A stretch of 64,000 nt of DNA, taken from Simmondsia chinensis. Lineage: Eukaryota > Streptophyta > Magnoliopsida > Caryophyllales > Simmondsiaceae. A program made the position numbers and the translations under genes. The notes under the pieces were generated by a model. The model saw nothing but the letters and a program-made list of their open reading frames with translations. It made no database searches and had not been told where the DNA came from. The stretch lies in the NCBI GenBank assembly GCA_018398585.1, contig JAGTTD010000019.1, positions 5,369,702 to 5,433,701 of the forward strand, in the 5' to 3' direction. This document shows, in pieces, positions 22,237-33,506 of the stretch (position 1 is its first letter; every line of letters begins with the position of its first letter).

Positions 22237-23348
22237 TTCAAAACACTTAGGAAGAGATCAGTTTAGTTTTTCGGGTATGAGGGAGAACAAGAGAAAATGA
22301 GAATGAGGGTGAAGAATTTTTTGTGACACTTTGAGTCTTTTTAAGGTTGAAGTTGATTTGTTTTTGACTGATGGAATACTTGCTGTTTGTCCAATAAATA
22401 AAGGGCACTTGGACTTGATAGATGGTGGGTTTGTCTCGGAAGCAGTTACTTTATCTCTTTATTCAAAGTAAAAAAAATTGAAGGACCTGATTCTACCTTG
22501 CCACACTAATATATCTGCCATGTGATTTTAATTTTTTAATTACTGGTGTAATTTGGAGCTGGAAAAAGCTAGTTTTTATGTCGTCTGGGTTCTGCAATAA
22601 GAATATTGGTTTGTTTCGAGGGTCGTTAGAGATGGTGTAATAGTTATGCTATTTAGTTTTTATTTAAAGGTTTCGAATTTGACAGTCATTCTTCCATCTT
22701 TTTAAAAGTTGGCATCTTTATCTAGAGAAAGCTTAGACCCTCTTTATAATTATAAAAAAATAATTATTAAGATTTGATTTTTGTCTCTTAATGACATAAT
22801 GTATTCAGGTGTCCGAAGGTTGGAACAAAGTGTTAAAAAATGTAGACGAGCTTTAATTTTAAAGACAGTTTAGCAAGTCCCATTTAATTAGCATCATATT
22901 TAGGATACTTATTGAATGTGAAATATTTATCCTGTAATGTCATGGTACTAAGAGGGAAAAAAAGTAAATTGTTTTTTTTAACAGTTTAGTCATTAATTAT
23001 ATTAGGTGGATTCTCTTTTTACAAGGAGTTTGTTTAACATGTTGTCTCTTAAGGGTATATTGATTGTACTTTGATTATCTATTTTTTAGTAGTATAAAAA
23101 AATATTATTATAATTTTATAGATTACATGTAATATTTTTCAATTAAAATATAATGTGTTAATTGTAGGTTCTATATCAAGCAATAATTAATTAATTACAT
23201 AAGAAAAATAATGAAATTAAAAGTAATAAATCTAGTGAAAGTAGGTTTAATAAATGTGCCTTAACATGCATCTTTTGCATACATGTTAGGAAGTAGTTAA
23301 TGAAATGTACGATTGTTGGCAACGATGAATATTTATTTGTTCATTCTT
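22237..23348. other. Upstream region of the lipoxygenase gene
   Basis: AT-rich promoter and intergenic DNA. On the minus strand CTTTATTTATTGG (about 22390-22403) is a weak TATA candidate about 155 bases from the start codon. No other gene or repeat is recognised. Confidence 0.4.
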
Positions 23349-23353
23349 AGTGG

Positions 23354-23703
23354 TGAAGAAAACGAGAAGATAAAACTACTAGGAATTATGTGATGAGAAT
23401 TGGATGATTTTCTCATTAACAAAAACTCCAATTTATACAAATCCTATGGGAAAAGGAAAAGTCTAACCTAACACTTACAAAAGAATCCTAGGCTAGTTAA
23501 TTACATGAGTAAAAGCAAATAATGAAAGAAATAAACACAAAAAATAAAAACTCCCCCTCTCCCTCTTCAAGATCTGGCCGATTACCCAAGGCCAATAAAT
23601 GGGCAAAATAAATTAATACCTACCCTAGTAAATGTGTAGAATACAAGTAAATACATCAATACAAGTATAGCAAAAAAGAAAAAAAACTATACTATTTTCA
23701 ACA
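23354..23703 (-). repeat. 3' LTR of the copia element
   Basis: On the minus strand it begins TGTTGAAAATAG and ends TTTTCTTCA. The adjoining polypurine tract on the minus strand is TTGAGGGGGAG (23704-23714). Confidence 0.93.
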
Positions 23704-23710
23704 CTCCCCC

Positions 23711-26700
23711 TCAAGTTGGAGCATGTAAATTTACAATGCCCAACTTGAAAAGGAGAGAAGAAAATGACGGTGAAGAAAGCCCTTTAGTAAATATATCAGC
23801 CACTTGTCCTGATGTACGCACGAAAGAGGTCGAGATTTCTTTGGCCAACAGCTTCTCTCGAATAAAATGACAGTCGATCTCTATATGCTTGGTTCTTTCG
23901 TGAAAAACCGGGTCCGAGGCTATGTGAAGTGCCGCTTGGTTGTCACAGAATAAAATAGCGGGCTTTTGAACATCAACTGCAAGATCCACTAATAAACGTC
24001 TCAACCAAACTAACTCGCTTGTCACAGTGGCCATTGCACGGTATTCTGCTTCAACAGAGGAACGAGAAACAACTGACTGCTTCTTAGAACGCCACGATAT
24101 GGGAGCTCCTCCCAAGAAAACAACGAATCCTGTAGTAGATCGTCTGCTAGTAGGACAACCTGTCCAATCAGCATCACAATATGCACGAATGTTAAAATCA
24201 GAATCATGTGGAAGGAAAATCCCTTGACCCGGTGTTCCCTTGATATATCGAAGTACTCGATAGGCGGCTTCAAGATGTGGAACTTTAGGATTGTGGACAA
24301 ACTGACTAAGTATGCTAACTGCATAACAAATGTCAGGACGAGTAATGGTGAGATATAGAAGTCTTCCTACAAGTCTCCTATATTGGCCTGGATCCTTAAC
24401 TAATTCCCCTTCTTCATCACTCAAATGGTGATTTTGAACAATCGGTGTGGCAACCGGTTTCCCACCTATAAGCCCGATTTCACTCAAGATATCAAGTGCA
24501 TACTTTCGTTAACTCAAAATTAACCCTTTTTGAGAGCGAGCCACCTCTACCCCGAGGAAATACTTGACAGCTCCTAAATTTTTAATGCCAAATTGAACAA
24601 TAAGCTTTGACTTTACTTCTTCAATATGACTCAGATTGTTCCCGGTAATAACAATATCGTCAACATACACTAGGATAGCAGTATACACAGCCCCCTTGTT
24701 ATAAGTGAAGAGTGAATAATCAAACTTAGGCTGGACAAAACCCATTTCAACAAGCGAATTTGTGAATTTCTGATTCCAATTACGTGAAGCCTGTTTTAAA
24801 CCATAAAGCGATTTTCGCAAACAACAAACTTTACCGGCATGTTGTTTTTCAAGACCCTGTGGTAATTTCATGTAGACCTCCTCATCGAGGTCACCATGAA
24901 GAAAGGCATTATTCACATCCAATTGATGCATTATCCAATTTCTGGCTGCCGCAACTGCAAGTACACAACGAACGGTAACCAATTTAGCAACGGGAGCAAA
25001 TGTATCATGATAATCAATGCCTTCTACCTGGGTATAACCTTTGGCAACAAGCCTTGCCTTATACCTCTCAATGCTCCCATCAGCCTTGTATTTGATTTTA
25101 TAGACCCATTTTGAGTCTATCGCTCGCTTTCCCAGGGGAAACTCTTCTAGTGTCCAAGTCTTGTTTTGTTCTAATGCCGAAATCTCTTTCTCCATTGCTT
25201 CCCTCCAATAAGGCGACTCGACTGCCTGTGCAAAATTCTTAGGCTCATCACAAGATGTGATGGCTTGTAGCAAATTAGAATGCGAGCTAGTAAATCGTGC
25301 ATTAGAAACATAATTTGATATAGGATAAATCATACATGAGTTAGCCGATGAAGGGGTATCACGAGGATGGGCTATCGAAGGAGGAACATCAACCACATAA
25401 TCTCGATATTTTGAAGGCATGGAACGGACACGAATCGGTCTCCCCGCTTGACCCGCAGCTTCCTCCCCCTCACTGTGCTGACCGAACATTGTTCGGTCAG
25501 TCACTGCAGCACCGTCATTTGACGGTGCTACGAGATCCCTTATGGCCCTTGTTTCTTGTGTTTGTATCAAACTCCCTTTGTTGACATAATGAATTAAATC
25601 AAAAACACCATTATTTGAGCTATTGTTCTTCCCTTCTTCAACATACGGAAATCTATCTTCGTGAAAAACTACATCACGTGAGATTACAATCCTTTTATTG
25701 TCTAAGTCATAGACCTTATACCCCTTTTTGCCATGAGGGTAATCAAGAAAAACACCACGAATTGCTCTACTTCCGAACTTATCTTTACTATGATCCCTAT
25801 TATGAACGTAGCATAACGAGCCAAAAACGCGTAAATGTGTATATGAAGGAATTTTACCAAGTAGTACTTCATATGGACTCTTGTTTTGTAGACGAGTTGT
25901 AGGCATGAGATTGATAAGATAGGCTGCCGTCAACACGCATTCTCCCCAAAATTGAATAGGAAGACCCGCTTCAAACCTAAGGGCTCGGGCCACTTCAAGG
26001 AGATGACGATGCTTTCTCTCCACTACCCCATTTTGTTGGGGTATATCATTGCAGGAATTCTACACTTGTATGCCCTTTCATGCATAAAAGTTAAGTAACG
26101 GCCCAAAAAGGAATTCCGCTCCATTATCACTACGAATTTGTTTAATCTGCGAATTGTATTGAGTTTGTACCATTTCACAAAAATCCACGAGGATTTTATG
26201 TGACTGAGACTTGTCACGCATCAAATACACCCAAGTACACCTACTAAGATCATCAACGATAGTGAGGAAAAAACGAGCTCCTGTCATTGACAACGTACGG
26301 TATGGACCCCAAATATCAACATGAAGCAAATCAAAACAAACAACAGATTTACTAACGGAAATAGGAAAAGGCAACCGAGTTTGTTTAGCTCGATGACACG
26401 AGTCACAAACATTATCCAAAACAACACCAATATCCAAACCCGAAAAATTAGACAATTTGTTAAACGGAACATGACCCAATCGACGATGCCACAAAATTCC
26501 CTTATTAGTACTACCAACGACTTGAGCGGACTTTGGAATGACAGCGCACTCCATCATGTATAGCCCATCTCGTTCTTGACCCGCTCCAATCAGCTTCCTC
26601 GATGGCAGATCCTGTATTACACAAAAATTTTTGAAAAATGTCAATGCACAATTTATATCTCTAGTTAATTTGCTTACTGACAACAAATTGCAATGAAAGC

Positions 26701-28021
26701 CCGGAATTTGTAACACATTTTCAAGTATGATGTCGTCTGTGATCTTGGCACGTCCAACGTGTGATACTGGCAAACAAGTGCCGTTAGGTAGTCGAACGGG
26801 ACGAATCTCGGTATTAACCCCTCTATCAAGTAAAGTAAAATCGGATGGCACCATATGGTCCGTTGCACCTGTATCAATAATCCAACAACTACTACCAAAC
26901 GAACCCTAATCTGTCAAGTTAACGCAAGGGGCACAATTTCCCGAGTTGAGAAGACCCAAAAGTTGTTGATATTGTGAAGCCGAAAGACCTACGATCGGGC
27001 TCACGTCCGGGGCTCCGGGCTGCTGGTCCGTGGGGACTGGCAGCAGCAGCTGCTGTCGACCAGCAGCCTCCCACGCCTGCTGCGCAGTAGCTGCAGCAGG
27101 CCTCCTATTACTGTTGCGTGGTTGCTTCCATCCCAGTGGGTATCCAATTAGCTCGAAGCACCTGTCTCTTATATGTCCCTGTTTCTTACAATATGAACAA
27201 ACTGGGCGATTATTGCGCTTGGGTTGTGGTCCATTCATTGACGACGAACCACCTCCCAAAAACATATTAGTCCCTTTAGCAACAAGGGCTGCAGCCTCTG
27301 GTACAACAATGCTACCGGATGCAACACTTTGTTGTTTTTCCTCTTGACAAAGTGTTGAATAGGCACTAGCTCCCGAGGGTAAGGGCTTGGAATTCATCAA
27401 TTATGATCTCACAGTAGAAAAACATGGGTCTAAGCCCATTAAAAAATCAAGTAGTCTCTCCATGTCCCGTATGGCCGCAAAAGCTTGACCCGATCCACAC
27501 ATACATGGAGGTATGGCTACTAGAGTATAAAGCTCATCCCATAGAGCCCTTAATTTCGTGAAATAGTCAAAAATTGACTTATTTTCTTGTTTTAAGAGTG
27601 AAATTTTGCGTTTGATTTCATAGATACGAGGAGTGTTCCCTTGAGAGAAACGCTCATTTAGATCTAACCAAATGTCGCGCGCAGTTTCAAAATATGCTAT
27701 ACTAGCATTGATTTCTTTGGAGACGGAATTAGTGAGCCATGAAGAAACCATGGAATTACAAGCGCTCCAATTTTCAAAATCCGGTGAAGACTCATCGGGT
27801 TTGACAATGGTTCCATCAAGAAACCCCAGCTTTCTTTTAGCTTTAAAAACTTTGAAGATAGAACGCCTCCAAGCTGGAAAATTAGGTCCCGTTAAAACGT
27901 CTTGCACAAAAACGAGACCTGGATTATCTGAGGGGTGTAAGTAAAAGGGTGAGTTCACATTAGGAACGCCCTTTGATTCAACACCAGGTGCAACAATTTG
28001 ATTAGTATTTTCTTCCGTCAT
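23711..28021 (-). pseudogene. Copia Gag-Pol frame with five nonsense codons
   Basis: One continuous frame from ATG 28021 to 23711 holds the whole polyprotein. Gag has the N-terminal FYLHPSDNPG motif of the copia Gag family and a zinc knuckle CSYCKKQGHIRDRC. Protease shows WIIDTGATDH. The integrase has the HxxC part (HRRLGHV, CDSCHRAK) and the core DIWGPY and SDNGAEF. The reverse transcriptase has intact YVDDIV, and RNase H has YCDADWTG and EAEYRAM. In-frame stops on the minus strand are at 27403-27401 (TAA), 26908-26906 (TAG), 26080-26078 (TGA), 26062-26060 (TAG) and 24511-24509 (TAA). No frameshift was seen. Each stop is one transition away from a sense codon. Confidence 0.9.
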
Positions 28022-28136
28022 TATGAATTAAACACGAAAAAACACAAGTAAAAACAAGAGATTAAGTAGAAGAATCACAAATTGAGTGCACAGCTGGAAG
28101 AAGGAAAAAAACACAAGCTTGATGATCCCGATTCAA

Positions 28137-28152
28137 GCCTGCTTTGATACCA
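28137..28152 (-). other. Primer-binding site of the copia element
   Basis: On the minus strand TGGTATCAAAGCAGGC directly follows the 5' LTR and matches initiator tRNA-Met with small changes. Confidence 0.8.
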
Positions 28153-28503
28153 TGAAGAAAACGAGAAGATAAAACTACTAGGAATAATGTGATGAGAATT
28201 GGATGATTTTCTCATTAACAAGAACTCCAATTTATACAAATCCTATGGGAAAAGGAAAAGTCTAACCTAACACTTGCAAAAGAATCCTAGGCTAGTTAAT
28301 TACATGAGTAAAAGCAAATAATGAAAGAAATAAACACAAAGAACAAAAACTCCCCCTTTCCCTCTTCAAGATCTGGCCGGTTACCCAAGGCCAATAAATG
28401 GGCAAAATAAATTAATACCTACCCTAGTAAATGTGTAGAATACAAGTAAATACATAAATACAAGTATAACAAAAAAGAAAAAAAAACTATACTATTTTCA
28501 ACA
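28153..28503 (-). repeat. 5' LTR of the copia element
   Basis: 351 bp, differing from the 3' LTR at only a few positions, mainly transitions and one A-run length change. Confidence 0.93.
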
Positions 28504-28508
28504 AGTGG

Positions 28509-30952
28509 CAAATCTATTTTAGGATAAGTTGAATTCGTGAATATTACAACTTTATATATAGTCACTTATAAACAATATATGGTACAAAAAGTGCCAGACA
28601 ACCATGTCTTAGTTGATGTAGTCTTTGCTCTGACAACAACAAAATTTTCCTATGAGCATTTTTTTGTTTATCTCACGATAATTTCAATATAATAAGACTC
28701 TAAAAGTCCTTATTATTATTTTGATATTAATAAAAATTACTCTAATAATAATATTGTCTGTTATTTTTTTTATTGTTAACACGAACTTTACAAGTTAAAT
28801 TCTTGGACTGTACTGTTGGTTCTCATGGGACCACGAGCGACACAAAGAGGATTTTATTTATTGTAGGGTCAAGTCATTGATTTCATACTGAGCTTCACTT
28901 CCACATAAGCGTGTATTGCATGTATGTTTAAATAATCAATGGCATTCATTCATGCATATCACTTTTGATTTTTATAGTAGAATGTAAACAAAACTTAAAT
29001 ATTTTTAAAAAAAAATTACATACCGAAAAACCCTAACTCATTTCAGTGTCATGGCATTGCCAAATTTCCATTTCGATCTAAGGACCGGAAAATAGATCAT
29101 TTGAAATGGCTTGATTGACTGAATGGACCTGGTTAGCTGAATCGATTTTCATAATCTGCTGTGGAGCAATAATAAAACACTGAAAAAAAGTACGTAGACT
29201 ATGTTCACAATATCAATTCTTGCCAATTTTTTTCCCTAATTTGTGATGCGGTCGTCCAATGGGCAAGGATGGAAGGAAGGATTCGCATGGCCTTCCTTTG
29301 ACCCAAATTGCTAAAGCAAAGATGAATAAGGGAATTTCTCGAATTTTCTTGGAGAGAACATAAGGGAGGAAATAAAAATATCGATCTTATACGAGGGAAA
29401 AACCAGCCAATTTTGGCTATTTACAAACTTATTTATAGGCGCTACTCCTAGTTAGAATACAACATGAGTTCCAATCTTAAAAAGAGGAAAAATTGAAAAT
29501 GCCTATTCCTACAAGGATTCTACCTTCTAAAAGGAAATAAGAAAAGTGTGTATAAATATAAACCATATCAGGACGAACTTGATTTCTGCTTCCAGAAGCC
29601 GCACTCTTCTTTCGATCTCCATTTCTATACTTGCCAAGTCACTTCCCGAGTTGGCCCTTTTGATCGTATCTTGTTCTGTAACAATTTGTTCATTTTACCA
29701 AGCCTTATGATCAATTGAATGTAGTTTTAACAGATCAACATATGCTCCAATTTAATTAGAACTGCTGAAATGTGTTGCGTCCTGTCGTCTTCATGTTTGC
29801 ATTATGTGAGGGGTCTTAGAAATAAAGTCAACCCCAACCTAACTCGATTACTAAACAGGTTAGGAACTCTCAACCCTTACCCAATTCAATTATTAAATAG
29901 GTAACATGTGGGTTACCCGTTTAATTATATTGGTATTTTTTCATTAAATGTTAATTTGTCAACTTACAAACATGCTAATAATGTACCTTAAGGTTGGTAC
30001 TAAAAATAAATGCATGGCTATTTACAGAACAATCAAATTAACGGTACAAAATCTAGTTCAAATGATCTTATATAGGATATACTACCAAAAATTTATACAT
30101 AGTAACAGTAATACCATTCAAATATCTAATATAACTATATAAATGGGTCAAGTATCGGATTAAATGGGTCAGATCAAATTCAATCCAATTACCTAAACAG
30201 GTTAAATAGGTCAACCTAAATTCAATCCAGCTTCAAAAACTCCGATTAAACCCATTATCTTTATGTCGTATTTATATTATATTCTCATATCGTGTCAAAT
30301 TTTGTGAGATATAATTTTTATTGGTGTTCAATTAGCCACCACCTCCTATCCGGATACTCTTATAATAGCAGCTACCAATCCTATTCTACTTCAGAAATCA
30401 GTATCCCAGGCATGACTTTCAGACTAAACCTTTTCCTTATTTATCTCAAAAAAGTAATCTATTCAAAAAAAATAAAAAAAAAAAGTTATGGGAAGGGAAT
30501 ATAGATGGATTTATGGCCCCTTTCTGCTGCTACCAAAATGAGAACTTCCCTATTACCTCTGCATTCCAGTTGTAGGTCCAAATAACTAACAGTGAGTCTA
30601 GTAACAAGTTCCTAAATCGTATTTGTGACAAAGCAGACATCGTCGTATAAGCCTAGTGGTCTGCTCCATGTAAAATCAATTGATTTTAGAGTAGAATATC
30701 AGTTGGTTTTATATCTTATCAAAGATCTAGATTGTTAAATTTCAATGAAGGCAGGACCTATGAAGTTAGAATATCAACATATAAGTTCAAACGAGGTTTC
30801 ATCTTGAAACGAAATTGGCATTAAGTGGAATAATTCATTAAGTTGATGTCTTCTCCTTCGCGAGAGTCAACTCGAGTATGAGATTTCTTAATAAATTTGC
30901 ATGCTTAATCCTTAATACAGGTCCTCCAAAAATTTTGGTTAATAGGTGAAGG
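28509..30952. other. Intergenic repeat debris
   Basis: No gene. About 29290-29620 resembles a decayed LTR on the minus strand (leader-like GAGAGAACATAAGGGAGG, then TTTACAAACTTATTTATAGGC). About 29820-30260 is rich in repeated AACAGGTTA, GGGTTACCCG and AATGGGTCA words of unknown origin. The remainder is AT-rich without signal. Confidence 0.35.
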
Positions 30953-30960
30953 TTTAGAGG

Positions 30961-31755
30961 CAGCGGCGGATCTACGTTGACTGAGGGTGGGCTCAACCCG
31001 CTCTTGAACCTTAAATATCTTGTATTAAGCGGAAAATGCAGTGCTCTAATCTTGGCTTGGTGGCTGGTTAGGCTTGCATAGTTACCTGTGAACACGGGTT
31101 CGAGGCCCCACTGAGGCTGTTATTATTATTTTTGGGTGATTTGTCCCTTTTTTTTTACCAAGATTTGTCCGTTTGTAAGGCGCTTTTTTTACATAATATT
31201 ATATATTTTAAGAAAAAAATAGAAAAAAATATTTTTGTTATATGTTAATAGATCTCACTAAGTATTTCAGATTTTCTTCTAACATTTTTAACTGTGTAAC
31301 TTTGATCATATAAGTTGTATATTTATACTTTTATATTAAATTGATTATTGTTCAAGTTTATCTGTAATATTTTACTTATAGAAATAATATGTAATATTTT
31401 ATATGTAATGGTTAAAAACTAAATATAAAATTTTATAAATAATTCTAAAATTAATTATTGAACTCTCATGAGTCGTAAATTTGGACTTGCCATTTAAAAT
31501 TATCTCCTTTCATTACATTGGAATAATATGGTCTTTGTTGCTTCATATTTGTTATTAGTATATAAATCGGTTGACAATTGTTCTTGTTTTATAATAGAGT
31601 TAACTTTTTTTGCTTGATTAGATGCGCTTTCTCTATTTTTTTGAGTTGTGAAACTATTAAAAAAATATCGATTGTGAATTTTTTAATAATTTTTAGCATG
31701 TAATTTATTATTCTTTATGCAAGTCCCCCACATTAAAATCTTGAATCCGCCGCTA
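30961..31755. mobile_element. hAT-type non-autonomous element
   Basis: Ends CAGCGGCGGATCTA and TTGAATCCGCCGCTA are inverted repeats, flanked by TTTAGAGG (30953-30960) and TTTAGAAG (31756-31763), an 8-bp duplication with one mismatch. The length is 795 bp with no transposase. Inside, CTTGGTGGCTGGTTAGG (about 31055) and CGGGTTCGAGGCCCC (about 31096) look like Pol III A and B boxes. Confidence 0.8.
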
Positions 31756-31859
31756 TTTAGAAGTAGTTTTATATTTAAAGTATGTAAACCTTGCATGAGA
31801 CAACTCCTTGTCCGAGTTTCATTTTCACACGTCTCCTTTACCTAGCTGGGAAAAAGAGT

Positions 31860-32490
31860 GTAGGTGGCCGGAAACAGCAGCCCCTTCATTGTGCTGCCTC
31901 TCTATGCATAGCCAACCATATATAGAAATGTATAGGAGAAAATTGATAGGTATCAATTATATCGAGGTTTGAAACCCAACTATGGCAATTAATAGGTTGT
32001 TGATCTTGGAGGTTACAAATCCCACCATAGGAAAGGCACCACCTTGGTAGGTTAGGCCGAGCATACAGAAAGGTTGCTAATCTTGGCGAGGTTAGAACCC
32101 TACTACAAAAAAGCCAATTTCCCCACTTTGGTTGGCTAAGCCAAAGACACAGAAGAACTCTCAATCATAAAGATAAATGTAAGAGAGAAAACTCTCAACC
32201 TTTATTTTAATCATTGAATCACTAAATTAAAAAGGTACAAGTGAGCCTCTATGTACAACGGGTTAGAGATATAACAAATAACATAAATAACCCTCGAGCA
32301 ATAGTAAAAGGATATATGAGTCATTTCATGGAAATCATATTATGCTTGACTAAAATGGAGAGACTTCAATATATGGTAACTCTAAAATAAAATATAAAAT
32401 TCTTCTATAAATTAATCTAATAAAGGCTACACTAATTAAATTCGAATCAATTAAAACTAACTAATTAAATTCTGATCAATCTTTATCACA
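31860..32490 (-). repeat. LTR-like sequence with internal imperfect tandem units
   Basis: Units of about 70-85 bp built on GGTTGnTnATCTTGG, AGGTTAnAA and CCCACCATAGG or CCTACTACAA wording repeat at about 31960-32160. An LTR-leader-like ACTCTCAACCTTTATTTTAATCATTGAATC follows. Similar to decayed copia LTRs but without defined ends. Confidence 0.3.
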
Positions 32491-32534
32491 CTCGTCCGTG
32501 TCACAACTTATTTTATGTGAACTAGTAATAAGTT

Positions 32535-32660
32535 GGTCTAGGGATGGCAATGGGGCGAAGCGGATACAGAGGATGTCTCCTCCAAATCCGTACCGGCCGT
32601 GCACCTGTGATGGTTATTGCAATTTATACCCGACTCGTATCCGCTATCTGCCTTGTACGT
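32535..32660. mobile_element. Truncated hAT-type fragment
   Basis: It begins CTAGGGATGGCAATGGGGCG, the same terminal text as the complete element at 52112-52644, and includes TATACCCGACTCGTATCCGC. The matching right end is missing. Confidence 0.6.
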
Positions 32661-33007
32661 CCAAAGAGGTAGAAAGCAGTAGCTGTCATATGTAAGCAGC
32701 TCATTAATGGCCTGTGATGTTGCCCCTCCCTCAGAAGAATAGGTATCCACAATAAATGTGAAAGTGATGCTGGCATGGTGGCCAGCTATAGCTATCTACT
32801 TTGTGATCCTGAACATGGGATGAGAGAATGATCGTTCAGAAGTTCAACTTCAAGTGCAGTAAAATATTGTGATCTCTACGCGGAGCCTGGGCTCATTCTG
32901 TAATAGGTCAATGTCCACAAAATCGAGGATCAAACCAATAGGCCCGAGTAAGGTTGTTTTTAGGTGTACTAGGTTTGTGTGTCTATATCTATTCTCGTAT
33001 AAGTTTG

Positions 33008-33469
33008 TGTTAGGAATATGTCTCAAAATTCCTTGGAAGTCTAAGTAGGGAAGCCGTGAGGAGGTCCATTGATCCGGAATGTTACGTAAGTTTGGGACGC
33101 CTGTAATGAGCTCACCGATCGATTGGTGAACTACCGATCGATCGGGAGCCGCGTTTCCACGCAGGTATAAATAAGGACGTAGGGTTGCGTCAGAATGCAA
33201 TCCAAATTCATACGAGTATTTCCCCCAGCGGCGCCGCACCAATAAAGAGAGAGAGAAAGAAATGAGTGATTGTAATTCTTCTTTTTCGATTCAATAATAA
33301 AAGCTCCAATCTTGGCCCGTGGTTTTCTCCTCTTTCGATTGTAGAGGGGTTTTCACGTAAATTACTGTGTTCTTGTGTTTGATTCTCTTGAGTCTATTTT
33401 ACATCTTGATTGTCGTGCACGTGGTATTTGATTCGAATTCAGTACTTGGGATTTCTGCATTTCCACACA
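33008..33469 (+). repeat. 5' LTR of the Tork-like element
   Basis: 462 bp from TGTTAGGAATATG to TTTCCACACA. It contains a palindromic CCGATCGATCGG-type motif near 33140, GTATAAATAAGG as a TATA region (about 33163), and a short (GA)n run near 33246. Confidence 0.88.
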
Positions 33470-33506
33470 AATTGGTATCAGAGCCCTTGTTGTTCGAGTT
33501 GGTACA

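Larger units (their letters stand above)
23354..28503 (-). mobile_element. Ty1/copia retrotransposon, near complete
   Basis: 5150 bp with 350/351-bp LTRs that are almost identical, flanked by the 5-bp duplication AGTGG (23349-23353 and 28504-28508). On the minus strand the order is LTR, primer-binding site, gag, protease, integrase, reverse transcriptase, RNase H, polypurine tract, LTR, which is the copia order. It is autonomous in layout but has five in-frame stops. The near identity of the LTRs suggests a fairly recent insertion. Confidence 0.95.

Noticed and set aside
26023..26909. Plus-strand and off-frame ORFs across the copia integrase
   Set aside because: They are shadows of the minus-strand polyprotein frame.
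29820..30260. Interstitial telomere-like repeats
   Set aside because: GGGTTACCC and AACCTAA words occur but not as tandem TTTAGGG units.
31040..31110. A tRNA gene
   Set aside because: A- and B-like boxes are present but no cloverleaf with acceptor stem and anticodon could be drawn; it lies inside a hAT-type element.
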